Assembly (NCBI GenBank): GCA_036833635.1
Contig: DAITPJ010000043.1
Coordinates: 1-17,571 of the forward strand
DNA from: Terrimesophilobacter sp036833635
Lineage (GTDB): Bacteria > Actinomycetota > Actinomycetes > Actinomycetales > Microbacteriaceae
Reading direction: 5' to 3'
DNA length: 17,571 nucleotides
Of the stretch, positions 6,942 to 14,191 are shown piece after piece. Positions within the stretch are counted from its first letter, which is position 1. Each line of letters starts with the position of its first letter. The position numbers and the translations under genes were made by a program. Under the pieces are notes generated by a model. It did not search any database, was not told the origin of the DNA, and saw only the letters and a list, made by a program, of their open reading frames with translations.

Positions 6942-7537
6942 TGCGCGGCATTCTCCGATTCGCGGCGCTCGCGGCCGTCTCGACACTCGTGCTGGCCGGC
7001 TGCACCGTCGACCAGCTCGCCCTCGACTATGGCTCCGGCGGCAACAAGAACTATGTGGCAGGCGACGGCTCCGTGCTCGAGATCGCCCCCGGCGACCGCA
7101 CGGACACCATCGTCTTCGAAGGCGTCACGGATGCCGGACTCACGGTCTCGAGCGCGGATTACGCAGGCGACGTGCTCGTCGTGAACTTCTGGGCCGGGTA
7201 CTGCGCCCCGTGCCGCGTCGAGGCCCCTGAGCTCGAGAAGCTCTCCCAGAAGTGGGCGGGCGACGGGGCAGCGTTCCTCGGCGTCAACACCTACGACGAG
7301 CCGGAGACCTCGCTCGCCTTCGCCCGCACCTACGGCGTCACCTACCCGTCCGTGATTGACGCGAAGAGCGGCGCGGTGCAACTCGCCTTCGCGGGCACCG
7401 TCGCACCGAGCGCCCTGCCGACCACGATCGTGCTCGACCGTGAAGGCCGGGTTGCCGCCCGCATCCTCGGCCAGCTTCCAGCGGCCTCGATCCTCGACGC
7501 GATCATCAAGACCCTCGTCGCCGAGGACGCTTCGTGA
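6941..7537 (+). CDS. TlpA/ResA-like thioredoxin lipoprotein (cytochrome c maturation)
   Basis: Extracytoplasmic thiol-disulfide reductase that keeps apocytochrome CXXCH cysteines reduced for haem attachment. Signal: a basic start, hydrophobic core AALAAVSTLVLAG and lipobox LAGC with Cys21 as the lipidated residue. The thioredoxin domain (about 55-195) has the active site W-A-G-Y-C88-A-P-C91, and the cis-Pro is in SALPTTIVLD. Total is 198 residues from ATG 6941; GTG 6938 would add one residue. It is placed between the histidine phosphatase and ccdA, overlapping both, as in other System II operons where the thioredoxin is called ResA or CcsX. CcdA would supply its electrons. A general extracytoplasmic oxidoreductase role is less likely given the neighbours. 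Confidence 0.92.
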   Translation: MRGILRFAALAAVSTLVLAGCTVDQLALDYGSGGNKNYVAGDGSVLEIAPGDRTDTIVFEGVTDAGLTVSSADYAGDVLVVNFWAGYCAPCRVEAPELEKLSQKWAGDGAAFLGVNTYDEPETSLAFARTYGVTYPSVIDAKSGAVQLAFAGTVAPSALPTTIVLDREGRVAARILGQLPAASILDAIIKTLVAEDAS

Positions 7538-8313
7538 TCAACCCGATCGGCGAGCTCGTGCTGAGCGGGAACCTTCTCCTCGCCGTGCCCATCGCGCTGC
7601 TCGCCGGGCTCGTCTCGTTCGCCTCACCCTGCGTGCTGCCTCTCGTCCCCGGCTATCTCGGATTCGTCGGCGGATTCACAGGCGGCGGCGCTGCCGGGTC
7701 AGCAGGCGGGGGCGAGCGCGCGACCGATCGCGGAAACCGCAACCGGCTACTGCTCGGCGTCGCACTCTTCGTGCTGGGTTTCAGCATCGTCTTCGTGACG
7801 TTCGGTCTCGTCTTCGGGGTCGCCGGGCTTCTCCTCAAGCAGTGGCTCGACGTCATCACCCGGATCGCCGGCCTCGTCATCATCGTCATGGGTCTCGTCT
7901 TCATCGGGCAGTTCACGTTCCTGCAGCGCACGCTCAAACCACGCTGGAGTGTCGCGACCGGGCTGGCCGGCGCCCCCTTCCTCGGCATCGTGTTCGGCCT
8001 CGGCTGGGCGCCGTGCATCGGGCCGACTCTCGCGGCCGTGCTCGCGCTGAGCCTCGACGGCGGCTCTCCTGCGCGGGGTGCACTGCTCGGGGCCGTCTAC
8101 TGCCTCGGCCTCGGCATCCCGTTCCTGCTCGTGGCTCTCGGTTTCGGATGGGTCAGCGGGTCGGTCGCGTGGCTGCGCCGCAACATCCGGATCGTGAACA
8201 TCGTGGGAGGGCTCGTGCTCGTGCTCATCGGCCTGCTCATGGTGACCGGCCTCTGGCAGGCCATGATCTCCGCACTCGGGGCGGTGATCGGCGCCTTTGT
8301 CCCGGCCCTATGA
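7534..8313 (+). CDS. ccdA: Cytochrome c biogenesis protein CcdA (DsbD-like membrane electron carrier)
   Basis: Integral membrane protein of 259 residues with about six helices that passes reducing equivalents from cytosolic thioredoxin to the extracytoplasmic TlpA/ResA-like protein. The two membrane cysteines are in SFASPCVLPL (Cys33) and GLGWAPCIGP (Cys161), the conserved P-C motifs of the family. The helix 1-2 loop contains a glycine-rich, low-complexity insert (GGFTGGGAAGSAGGGERA, about 47-64), common in actinobacterial members. The GTG start overlaps the previous TGA by four bases (GTGA). It overlaps the resB start by 17 bp. Confident. Confidence 0.95.
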   Translation: MINPIGELVLSGNLLLAVPIALLAGLVSFASPCVLPLVPGYLGFVGGFTGGGAAGSAGGGERATDRGNRNRLLLGVALFVLGFSIVFVTFGLVFGVAGLLLKQWLDVITRIAGLVIIVMGLVFIGQFTFLQRTLKPRWSVATGLAGAPFLGIVFGLGWAPCIGPTLAAVLALSLDGGSPARGALLGAVYCLGLGIPFLLVALGFGWVSGSVAWLRRNIRIVNIVGGLVLVLIGLLMVTGLWQAMISALGAVIGAFVPAL

Positions 8314-9934
8314 CCACGTAGAGGGATCAGGCCCGAGCGCACCGGACCCCGGCGTCGCCCAGCCGAAGCTCGGACTCGTCGGCTACCTGAGGTTCTTCTG
8401 GCGCCAGCTCACGAGCATGCGCACGGCGATCGTGCTGCTGCTGCTGCTCGCGATCGCCGCCGTGCCAGGCTCGATGTGGCCGCAGCGCAGCTCTGACCCC
8501 AACGGCGTCATCCAGTTCTTCACGAACAACCCCGAGCTCGCGCCGGTGCTCGACAAGCTGCAGCTCTTCGACGTCTACACGTCGGTGTGGTTCTCGGCCA
8601 TCTACCTCCTGCTGTTCATCTCGCTCATCGGATGCGTGCTGCCGAGAAGCGTGCACCACCTGCGCGCCCTGAGGGCTGCCCCACCGAAGACGCCCGTGCG
8701 CCTCGAGCGGCTCGCCGCGTACACGGCCGTCGACGGCGAAACGACGGATGCGGCATCCGCAATCGAGTCGGCGCGGGCACTCCTGCGCAGCAGCGGGTAC
8801 CGCGTGGCGCTCTACGACGGCGCGAAGGATCTCTCGGTGTCGGCTGAGCGCGGCTACCTGCGTGAGACCGGCAACCTCGTCTTCCACACCGCCCTCATCG
8901 GGGTGCTCGTGGCCGTCGGGCTGGGCGGAGGGTTCGGCTACACGGGCCAGAAAGTGCTCGTCGAGGGCCAGTCCTTCGCGAACGTGCGCGGCGCCTACGA
9001 CTCGTTCACGCCGGGGCGCTTCTTCACGGATGCCGCACTCACCCCTTACCGGATCACTCTCGACGACTTCTCGGCGGTGTACGAGGAACAGAGCATCACC
9101 GCCTACGGGCAGCCCATCGACTACACCGCCGAGGTGACGACGTGGCTGCCAGGGGCTGAGGGGCGAAAGGGCGAGGTGAAGGTCAACGAACCGCTCGAGC
9201 TCGGCGGAACCCACCTCTACCTGCTCGGCAACGGCTACGCGCCGACCATCACCGTGCGCGACGGCGCGGGCAATATCGCCTTCCGCGCCTCCGTGCCGTT
9301 CCTCCCGCAGGACGCCAACCTGACGTCCATCGGGGTGCTGCGGGTTCCGGATGCTCTCCCGGAGCAGCTCGCCATGACCGGCTTCTTCTACCCAACGGCG
9401 CGTGAGCTCGACAACGGGGCGCTCACCTCCATCCACCCCGACCTGCGCGACCCCGTGCTCACGCTCCGTGTCTACAAGGGCGACCTCGGACTCGACAGCG
9501 GCATCCCGCAGAACGTGTACGCACTCGACCCCAGCGGACTCACGCCCGTCGCGGGCGGCGGCGCCGACGCTCCCGCGCTCGAGCTTCAGCCGGGAGAGAC
9601 CGCGGACCTGCCCGACGGTCTCGGCTCCGTCACCTTCGAGAGTGCCTCCCCGGATGCGCCGGCCGGCGACTGGTCGACGAGCGTTCCCCGCTTCGCCTCG
9701 CTGGATATCCACCACGACCCTGCGCAGCTCTGGGTGCTCCTCTTCGCGGTGCTCGCGGTCGGCGGGCTCCTCACCTCGCTCTTCATCCCGCGCCGGCGCA
9801 TCTGGGTCAAGGCGACGGAGCGCGACGGCGGACTGCGGCTCGAATACGCGGGGTTGGCGCGCGGCGAGGACCCCGGTCTCGAGGCCGCCGTCGCCGACAT
9901 CGCCGTACGCCATGCCACGAGGATGAAGGCTTAG
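8297..9934 (+). CDS. resB: ResB/Ccs1, System II cytochrome c synthase subunit
   Basis: Membrane subunit of the ResBC haem-delivery and ligation complex, 545 residues. Helices lie at about 43-60 (TAIVLLLLLAIAAVPGSMW), 97-117, 194-214 and 475-497, with a large extracytoplasmic domain between the third and fourth. A histidine at the start of helix 3 (NLVFHTALIG) and the pair in SLDIHHDPAQLWVLL before helix 4 are candidates for the family's haem ligands. The only plausible start ahead of helix 1 is TTG 8297, inside ccdA. The ATG overlapping the ccdA stop (ATGA, 8310) is in another frame and stops after three codons. The CTG-CTG-CTG run at about 8436-8448 just encodes leucines. The stop TAG (9932-9934) starts a candidate -10 for ccsB. 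Confidence 0.94.
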   Translation: MSRPYDHVEGSGPSAPDPGVAQPKLGLVGYLRFFWRQLTSMRTAIVLLLLLAIAAVPGSMWPQRSSDPNGVIQFFTNNPELAPVLDKLQLFDVYTSVWFSAIYLLLFISLIGCVLPRSVHHLRALRAAPPKTPVRLERLAAYTAVDGETTDAASAIESARALLRSSGYRVALYDGAKDLSVSAERGYLRETGNLVFHTALIGVLVAVGLGGGFGYTGQKVLVEGQSFANVRGAYDSFTPGRFFTDAALTPYRITLDDFSAVYEEQSITAYGQPIDYTAEVTTWLPGAEGRKGEVKVNEPLELGGTHLYLLGNGYAPTITVRDGAGNIAFRASVPFLPQDANLTSIGVLRVPDALPEQLAMTGFFYPTARELDNGALTSIHPDLRDPVLTLRVYKGDLGLDSGIPQNVYALDPSGLTPVAGGGADAPALELQPGETADLPDGLGSVTFESASPDAPAGDWSTSVPRFASLDIHHDPAQLWVLLFAVLAVGGLLTSLFIPRRRIWVKATERDGGLRLEYAGLARGEDPGLEAAVADIAVRHATRMKA

Positions 9935-9945
9935 GCTGGAGGCCG
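9932..9945 (+). promoter_or_regulatory. Candidate internal leaderless promoter of ccsB
   Basis: TAGGCT (9932-9937), whose first three bases are the resB stop codon, ends seven bases before GTG 9945. GGAGG at 9938-9942 is only two bases from the GTG, too close for a normal Shine-Dalgarno. The gene may therefore be read from its own leaderless transcript as well as from the operon. Confidence 0.4.
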
Positions 9946-10916
9946 TGACCGAAACCTTCGTGTCGTACTCCCTCGTCGCCATCTACTCCGCGATGGGCGT
10001 GTATGTCATCGCCTTCGTCTTCTTCACTCTCGACCTCGCGAAGAGGTCGGCGGAGTCGACCGCGAAAGCCACCCTCGCGCGCGAGGATAGCCACGCCATG
10101 GCATCCGGTGGTGGCATCGTCGCGACGCTGCAGCGCCAGAAGACGGATGCCGCGTCGCCGGCGCCGGTACCCCGCCGGATGGAACGGACGGCGTTCTCCC
10201 TGACCGTGCTCGCCTGGGTGCTCCACGTCGCGGGGGCGGTCTTCCGCGGGCTCGCCGACGGGCACGTGCCGTGGTCGAACATGTTCGAGTTCTCTCTCGT
10301 GTCCTCCGGCATCGTCGTGGGGGTCTTCCTGCTTCTCCAGTTCTGGCAGAACCTGCGCTTCCTCGGCACGTACATCACCGGCTTCACGCTCGTCGTGCTC
10401 GGCGTCGGCACCGTCAACTTCTACGTCGCGGTCACACCGCTACCGCCCGCGCTGCAGTCGTACTGGCTTGTCATCCACGTGTTCGTGGCCACCCTCGGGA
10501 CCGCGTTCTTCGGCGTCGGGGCCGGGCTCTCGATCGTCCAGCTCCTGCAGACCCGCCGCGAGGCCGCACGGCTGAGCGGCATGCGCTTCCTCGGCACGAT
10601 GCCCGACTCGGAGAAGCTGGAGAATCTCGCCTACCGGGTCATCGTCGTCGGATTCGTGTTCTGGACGTTCACGCTCATCGCAGGGTCGATCTGGGCCGAG
10701 CGCGCCTGGGGACGCTACTGGGGCTGGGACACCAAGGAAGTCTGGACGTTCATCATCTGGGTGCTGTTCGCCGGCTACATCCACGCTCGCGCAACCCGCG
10801 GCTGGCGAGGCACCCGCTCGGCGTGGCTCGCGCTCGTGGGGATGGGCGCCGTCGCGTTCAACTACACGATCGTGAACCTGTTCTTCAAGGGGTTGCACGT
10901 TTATTCAGGACTCTGA
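9945..10916 (+). CDS. ccsB: CcsB/CcsA (ResC) haem-handling cytochrome c biogenesis protein
   Basis: Polytopic membrane protein of 323 residues, the partner of ResB in haem export and covalent attachment. The tryptophan-rich WWD motif is at 250-273, with core YWGWDTKEVWTF. Conserved-type histidines are His94 (WVLHVAG), His178 (VIHVF), His280 (YIHARA) and His318 near the C terminus (GLHVY), the usual haem-ligand positions. A polar cytoplasmic loop (32-80) separates the first helix from the rest. Start is GTG 9945, ten bases after the resB stop. The order resB-ccsB with ccdA and a thioredoxin gives a complete System II set, so this organism makes c-type cytochromes, presumably for a cytochrome bcc-aa3 branch. 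Confident. Confidence 0.95.
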   Translation: MTETFVSYSLVAIYSAMGVYVIAFVFFTLDLAKRSAESTAKATLAREDSHAMASGGGIVATLQRQKTDAASPAPVPRRMERTAFSLTVLAWVLHVAGAVFRGLADGHVPWSNMFEFSLVSSGIVVGVFLLLQFWQNLRFLGTYITGFTLVVLGVGTVNFYVAVTPLPPALQSYWLVIHVFVATLGTAFFGVGAGLSIVQLLQTRREAARLSGMRFLGTMPDSEKLENLAYRVIVVGFVFWTFTLIAGSIWAERAWGRYWGWDTKEVWTFIIWVLFAGYIHARATRGWRGTRSAWLALVGMGAVAFNYTIVNLFFKGLHVYSGL

Positions 10917-10983
10917 CCCCCGTCGGCCGTCGCCAGGGAGACGCTTCCTCGCCTGGCGGTGGTGGCGCGGATGGCGCGGCTGG

Positions 10984-11721
10984 TTGATCTTCCTCGTCAT
11001 CGCGGCGATCGCCTGCACGTTCGCCGGTATCGCCCTGACGCGCGCCTTCTCGCCGCCGTCCGAGCCGTGGAGCCGATTCCCTGGCGTCCCCCAGGTGACC
11101 ACGGACCAGATCCTCGACAACCAGACGATCGAACAACTCGAGCCCCGCGTCGACGCCGCGATGGAGGACATCCGAGCGGCGATCACGCAGGAGTTCGGGC
11201 TCACTTGGGTCGCCAAGGGCGAGCCGGTGACCGAGAGGGAGTCGAACCGGTACAAGGGGACCTCCCTGCTCAACACGTGGGACAGCGTCACATGGCAGAC
11301 GACCGGGACCCTGCGCGACCGTGCGGACAAGGACCGTGCGATCGCGATCGTCACGGAGGTCATGGAGCGCCACGGATTCGGCCATCCTGAGCTCGCGAAC
11401 ATCCAGGGCCCGGAGGGCATCGGGCTCTTCGGAGGCTTCACGCTCGACGACCAGGGACGCTGGCTGCTCGAGGGCCGACCGCCCGAAGTGAGCCGCGGAA
11501 GCCTGCAGTTCACGATCCTCGACCTGGCCCAGGACCGCACCGGCATCCTGACGGCCGATTCGGATGCTGCGGTCGCCTCACACGGTTGGGAGCCCGAATA
11601 CCTCTCGGTCGCCTACCACGGCGACTTCATGTTGAGCGAGAAGGACCGGGCGGAGTTCGAGCGGAGGGCCGAGCTCTACAAGGGACACATCGCGCCTGTT
11701 CCGGGTCGCAACAAAGACTAG
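10984..11721 (+). CDS. Unrecognised membrane-anchored extracytoplasmic protein
   Basis: I do not recognise a family. From TTG 10984 it has 245 residues: one N-terminal helix (IFLVIAAIACTFAGIAL, about 2-18), then a soluble, probably extracytoplasmic domain with predicted alternating helices and strands and no cysteine. Notable segments are the acidic helix QLEPRVDAAMEDIRAAI, the Trp-containing strand DSVTWQTTGTL, and an Arg/Glu-rich C-terminal helix. The same frame is open upstream to before the ccsB stop and reads as a typical positive-inside flank (RRPSPGRRFLAWRWWRGWRGW), so the real start may be earlier, possibly ATT 10903 with AAGGGG ten bases ahead. It ends the cytochrome c biogenesis run. 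Its stop interlocks with that of menC. A role in cytochrome assembly is only a guess from position. Confidence 0.75.
   Translation: MIFLVIAAIACTFAGIALTRAFSPPSEPWSRFPGVPQVTTDQILDNQTIEQLEPRVDAAMEDIRAAITQEFGLTWVAKGEPVTERESNRYKGTSLLNTWDSVTWQTTGTLRDRADKDRAIAIVTEVMERHGFGHPELANIQGPEGIGLFGGFTLDDQGRWLLEGRPPEVSRGSLQFTILDLAQDRTGILTADSDAAVASHGWEPEYLSVAYHGDFMLSEKDRAEFERRAELYKGHIAPVPGRNKD
11718..11721. other. Interlocked convergent stop codons (CTAG)
   Basis: CTAG supplies TAG to the plus-strand unknown gene (11719-11721) and TAG to minus-strand menC (11720-11718). No intergenic space or terminator separates them. Confidence 0.9.
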
Positions 11722-12707
11722 GACAGGATCGCGTAGCAGCGCGCGAGACGCTCGCGCCACCAGGCGGCGCGCGCATCCGGTGCCGCATGGAGGGCGAGCA
11801 GGCGCTCGCTCACCTCGACTCGCCGCACGGGCACGGCACCGTCGACCGGCGTGAGCGGCGCCTCGGTGACGTCGGCGGCGAGGAGTGCAGCAGTACCGAG
11901 CCCGCAGTCGAACGGCAGGTCGGCGACGGCGGCGGCGAGGTGGGCTCCCATCGACAACCCGACGGAGGTGTCGAGTGCGCTCGAGACGACGACGGGAAGT
12001 CCCGCCTCCGCGACGATCGCGAGCGCTGAGGAGATTCCGCCGAGCGGCTGCGCCTTGATGACGAGGAGATCGGCTGCCCCCGCACGGGCCACGGCGAGCG
12101 GATCGGCGGCCTTGCGAACGCTCTCGTCGGCGGCGATGGGAATGCCGAGGTCGGCGACCCCTGCCCTGAGGCCAGCGAGCTCATCGACCGTCGCGCACGG
12201 CTGCTCCGCGTACTCGAGGTCGTAGGCGGCAAGGGCGCGCAGCGCGCGTTCCGCCTCGTCGACGCTCCAGCCGCCGTTCGCGTCGACCCGGATGCGACCG
12301 CTCGCTCCGACATAGGCGCGCGCGGCCGCGACCCTGGCCGTATCGTCGGCGAGCGTCTGGCCGCGCTCGGCGACCTTGACCTTGACCGTGCGGCATCCTG
12401 GGAATCGGTCGAGGACGCGCGCCACGAACTCGGGTGCGACAGCGGGCAGCGTCGCGTTGACCGGGATGGAGTCGCGGAGCGACTCCGGCGACTCGCTCCA
12501 GCCGAAGTCGATCGCCGCGGCGAGCCAGGCGGAGGCCTCCTCGTCGTCGTACTCGACGAAAGGCGAGAACTCGGTCCAGCCCTGCGGCCCGCGCAGGAGC
12601 ATCGCCTCGCGGACATCCAGCCCCCGGAACCGCGTCGCCAGCGGCAGAGCGACGACCCGCGCCGTCTCGAGGAGTTCCTCGAGCCCAGGCTTCTGTGCGC
12701 GTGTCAC
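11718..12707 (-). CDS. menC: o-Succinylbenzoate synthase (menaquinone biosynthesis)
   Basis: Enolase-superfamily enzyme of 329 residues that dehydrates SHCHC to o-succinylbenzoate. Catalytic features are in order: the Lys pair in VKVKVAE (Lys109, Lys111), metal ligands Asp142 (RVDANGGW), Glu168 (EYAEQP) and Asp194 (IAADES), and the opposite-face Lys218 (LLVIKAQ). The N-terminal capping part is short (about 1-85). GTG 12707 is the start; a near-consensus CAGACT ends six bases upstream, so it too may be leaderless. It is the only men gene here on the minus strand and is convergent with the unknown gene at 10984, sharing CTAG. An N-acylamino acid racemase is the main alternative, but the menB, menE, menA and menD neighbours decide it. 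Confidence 0.94.
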   Translation of the reverse strand: MTRAQKPGLEELLETARVVALPLATRFRGLDVREAMLLRGPQGWTEFSPFVEYDDEEASAWLAAAIDFGWSESPESLRDSIPVNATLPAVAPEFVARVLDRFPGCRTVKVKVAERGQTLADDTARVAAARAYVGASGRIRVDANGGWSVDEAERALRALAAYDLEYAEQPCATVDELAGLRAGVADLGIPIAADESVRKAADPLAVARAGAADLLVIKAQPLGGISSALAIVAEAGLPVVVSSALDTSVGLSMGAHLAAAVADLPFDCGLGTAALLAADVTEAPLTPVDGAVPVRRVEVSERLLALHAAPDARAAWWRERLARCYAILS

Positions 12708-12752
12708 GCGTCAAGTCTGCCCTGTTCCCGTCGTGAGGGTCGCCGCCTGCAA

Positions 12753-12797
12753 TAACCTGAGACCGACACGGCCGGATGTCGGCGGTCGGCGAGGAGG
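12753..12797 (+). promoter_or_regulatory. Promoter -10, leader hairpin and ribosome site of the 116-residue membrane protein
   Basis: TAACCT (12753-12758) is a fair -10. The leader then folds CCGACA (12763-12768) with TGTCGG (12777-12782). GAGGAGG (12791-12797), eight bases before ATG 12806, is a strong ribosome site and rejects the in-frame ATG at 12776, which lies in the hairpin without one. Confidence 0.45.
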
Positions 12798-12805
12798 TCA
12801 CCCGA

Positions 12806-13156
12806 ATGACGATCGACGATGGCGCGACGGCCGGCCAGTCGGCCGACCAGCAGTTCGAGCAGGCCGTCCGGGAGCCGCGCCGACCCCTGGCGCTCGGCTA
12901 CGTCGCCTTCGGCATCGCGGTCCTGCTCGTCATCGTCGAGGGCGTCGCGGTCTACCTCGGAAGCTACGGCGAACCCGTCGTCGCGACCGTCCTCGGCCAG
13001 GTCCTTGTCGTCATCACGGCGTTCCCGTTCGCGCTCGGCCTGCTCGCCGTCATCCGGAATCGGAACAGGGAGTGGGGCATCGCCGCCATGGTGCTCTCCG
13101 TCATCGCGAACCCGTTCATTCTCATCAACCTGCTGGGCCTCTTCGGCGCGTTCTGA
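12806..13156 (+). CDS. Unknown small three-helix membrane protein
   Basis: A 116-residue protein with a polar, acidic N-terminal 25 residues (QSADQQFEQAVREPRRP) and three membrane helices at about 29-52, 57-82 and 89-115; a short RNRNREW loop lies before the last. It ends within one helix turn of the last membrane segment. No family recognised. ATG 12806 is chosen for its GAGGAGG eight bases upstream; ATG 12776 would add ten residues. It lies between menC and menB, 20 bases before menB, and diverges from menC. Being inside a menaquinone cluster suggests, without proving, a role at the membrane near quinone synthesis. The 5' leader can form a hairpin that could control translation. Confidence 0.75.
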   Translation: MTIDDGATAGQSADQQFEQAVREPRRPLALGYVAFGIAVLLVIVEGVAVYLGSYGEPVVATVLGQVLVVITAFPFALGLLAVIRNRNREWGIAAMVLSVIANPFILINLLGLFGAF

Positions 13157-13164
13157 CGGTTCGT

Positions 13165-13177
13165 TAGGCTGTCGCTA
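13165..13177 (+). promoter_or_regulatory. Leaderless promoter of menB
   Basis: TAGGCT (13165-13170) followed by GTCGCT and ATG 13177. No Shine-Dalgarno precedes the ATG. Confidence 0.5.
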
Positions 13178-14142
13178 TGGCCAGGCCGTCCGAGTTGTTC
13201 GATGAAGCGCTCTGGAAAGCGGTCGACGGGTTCGACGGTCTCACGGACCTGACCTACCACCACGACATCGACGGCCGCGTTGCGCGTATCGCGTTCGATC
13301 GGCCAGAGGTGCGCAATGCGTTCCGGCCTCACACGGTCGACGAGCTCTACCGGGCGCTCGACCATGCACGCCAGGACGGGCGCATCGGCGTCGTGCTGCT
13401 CACGGGCAACGGCCCGAGCCCGAAGGACGGTGGCTGGGCGTTCTGCAGCGGCGGCGACCAGAGGGTGCGGGGGCGGGCGGGGTATGAGTACTCGGATGCC
13501 GCCGGGGTGGAACCGACGGCCGGGACGGCCGTCGGCGCTGGCGTCGCGGTCGAGGCCAGAAATGGCCTCGACTCCAAGCTCCAGCGCGCGGGCCGCCTCC
13601 ACATCCTCGAGGTGCAGCGCCTCATCCGCTTCATGCCCAAGGTCGTCATCGCCGTCGTGCCCGGCTGGGCGGCCGGTGGGGGGCACTCACTGCACGTCGT
13701 GTGCGACCTCACGATCGCGAGCGAGGAGCATGCCCGCTTCAAGCAGACGGATGCCGACGTCGGCTCCTTCGACGCCGGCTACGGAAGCGCGTACTTCGCC
13801 CGCCAGGTCGGCCAGAAGTTCGCGCGCGAGGTCTTCTTCCTCGCCCGCGAGTACTCGGCCCAGCGCGCCCTCGAGGCGGGCGCCGTCAACGCCGTCGTCC
13901 CGCACGCCGAGCTCGAGAGCACGGCATACGCCTGGGCGCAGGAGATCCTGACGAAGTCGCCCACCTCCATCCGGATGCTCAAGTTCGCCTTCAACGCCGT
14001 CGACGACGGGCTCGTGGGGCAACAGGTGTTCGCGGGTGAGGCGACGCGTCTCGCCTATGGGACCGACGAGGCCGTCGAGGGTCGCGACGCGTTCCTCGAG
14101 AAGCGCGAGCCGGACTGGTCTCCCTTCCCCTGGCAGTTCTGA
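13177..14142 (+). CDS. menB: 1,4-Dihydroxy-2-naphthoyl-CoA synthase (naphthoate synthase)
   Basis: Crotonase-fold enzyme of 321 residues that cyclises o-succinylbenzoyl-CoA. The oxyanion-hole segments are FCSGGDQRVRG (89-99) and GWAAGGGHSL (163-172). TDADVGSFDAGYGSAY (191-206) is the active-site loop; Asp192 occupies the position that is Asp in the mycobacterial, bicarbonate-independent enzyme and Gly in E. coli. The mobile loop between GY (102-103) and AGRLHILEVQ (138-147) is 34 residues, about 19 longer than I recall for M. tuberculosis MenB. It is Gly/Ala/Val-rich and encoded by two perfect DNA hairpins. It probably remains functional, since all catalytic parts are intact. menE follows after 49 bp. 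Confidence 0.95.
   Translation: MARPSELFDEALWKAVDGFDGLTDLTYHHDIDGRVARIAFDRPEVRNAFRPHTVDELYRALDHARQDGRIGVVLLTGNGPSPKDGGWAFCSGGDQRVRGRAGYEYSDAAGVEPTAGTAVGAGVAVEARNGLDSKLQRAGRLHILEVQRLIRFMPKVVIAVVPGWAAGGGHSLHVVCDLTIASEEHARFKQTDADVGSFDAGYGSAYFARQVGQKFAREVFFLAREYSAQRALEAGAVNAVVPHAELESTAYAWAQEILTKSPTSIRMLKFAFNAVDDGLVGQQVFAGEATRLAYGTDEAVEGRDAFLEKREPDWSPFPWQF
13513..13572. repeat. Two tandem perfect inverted repeats inside menB
   Basis: First hairpin: 9-bp arms CCGACGGCC (13513-13521) and GGCCGTCGG (13527-13535), loop GGGAC. Second: 10-bp arms GTCGAGGCCA (13549-13558) and TGGCCTCGAC (13563-13572), with a GAAA tetraloop. They are 13 bp apart and coincide with the extra-long loop of MenB (about residues 113-132). 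Seen directly; a mobile palindromic origin is inference. Confidence 0.6.
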
Positions 14143-14191
14143 TGCGCCGCCCGGCTCGGAAACTCCTTGAGACGGGTCGATCGAGGGGCAG

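Noticed and set aside
8436..8450. CTG triplet repeat in resB and a CAG run at about 2141-2149
   Set aside because: The resB run simply encodes leucines of a membrane helix, and the other is only three units; neither suggests a contingency repeat.
8327..9982. 551-codon minus-strand frame opposite resB
   Set aside because: Shadow of resB, with Arg/Glu/Val-rich sequence and no recognisable domain.
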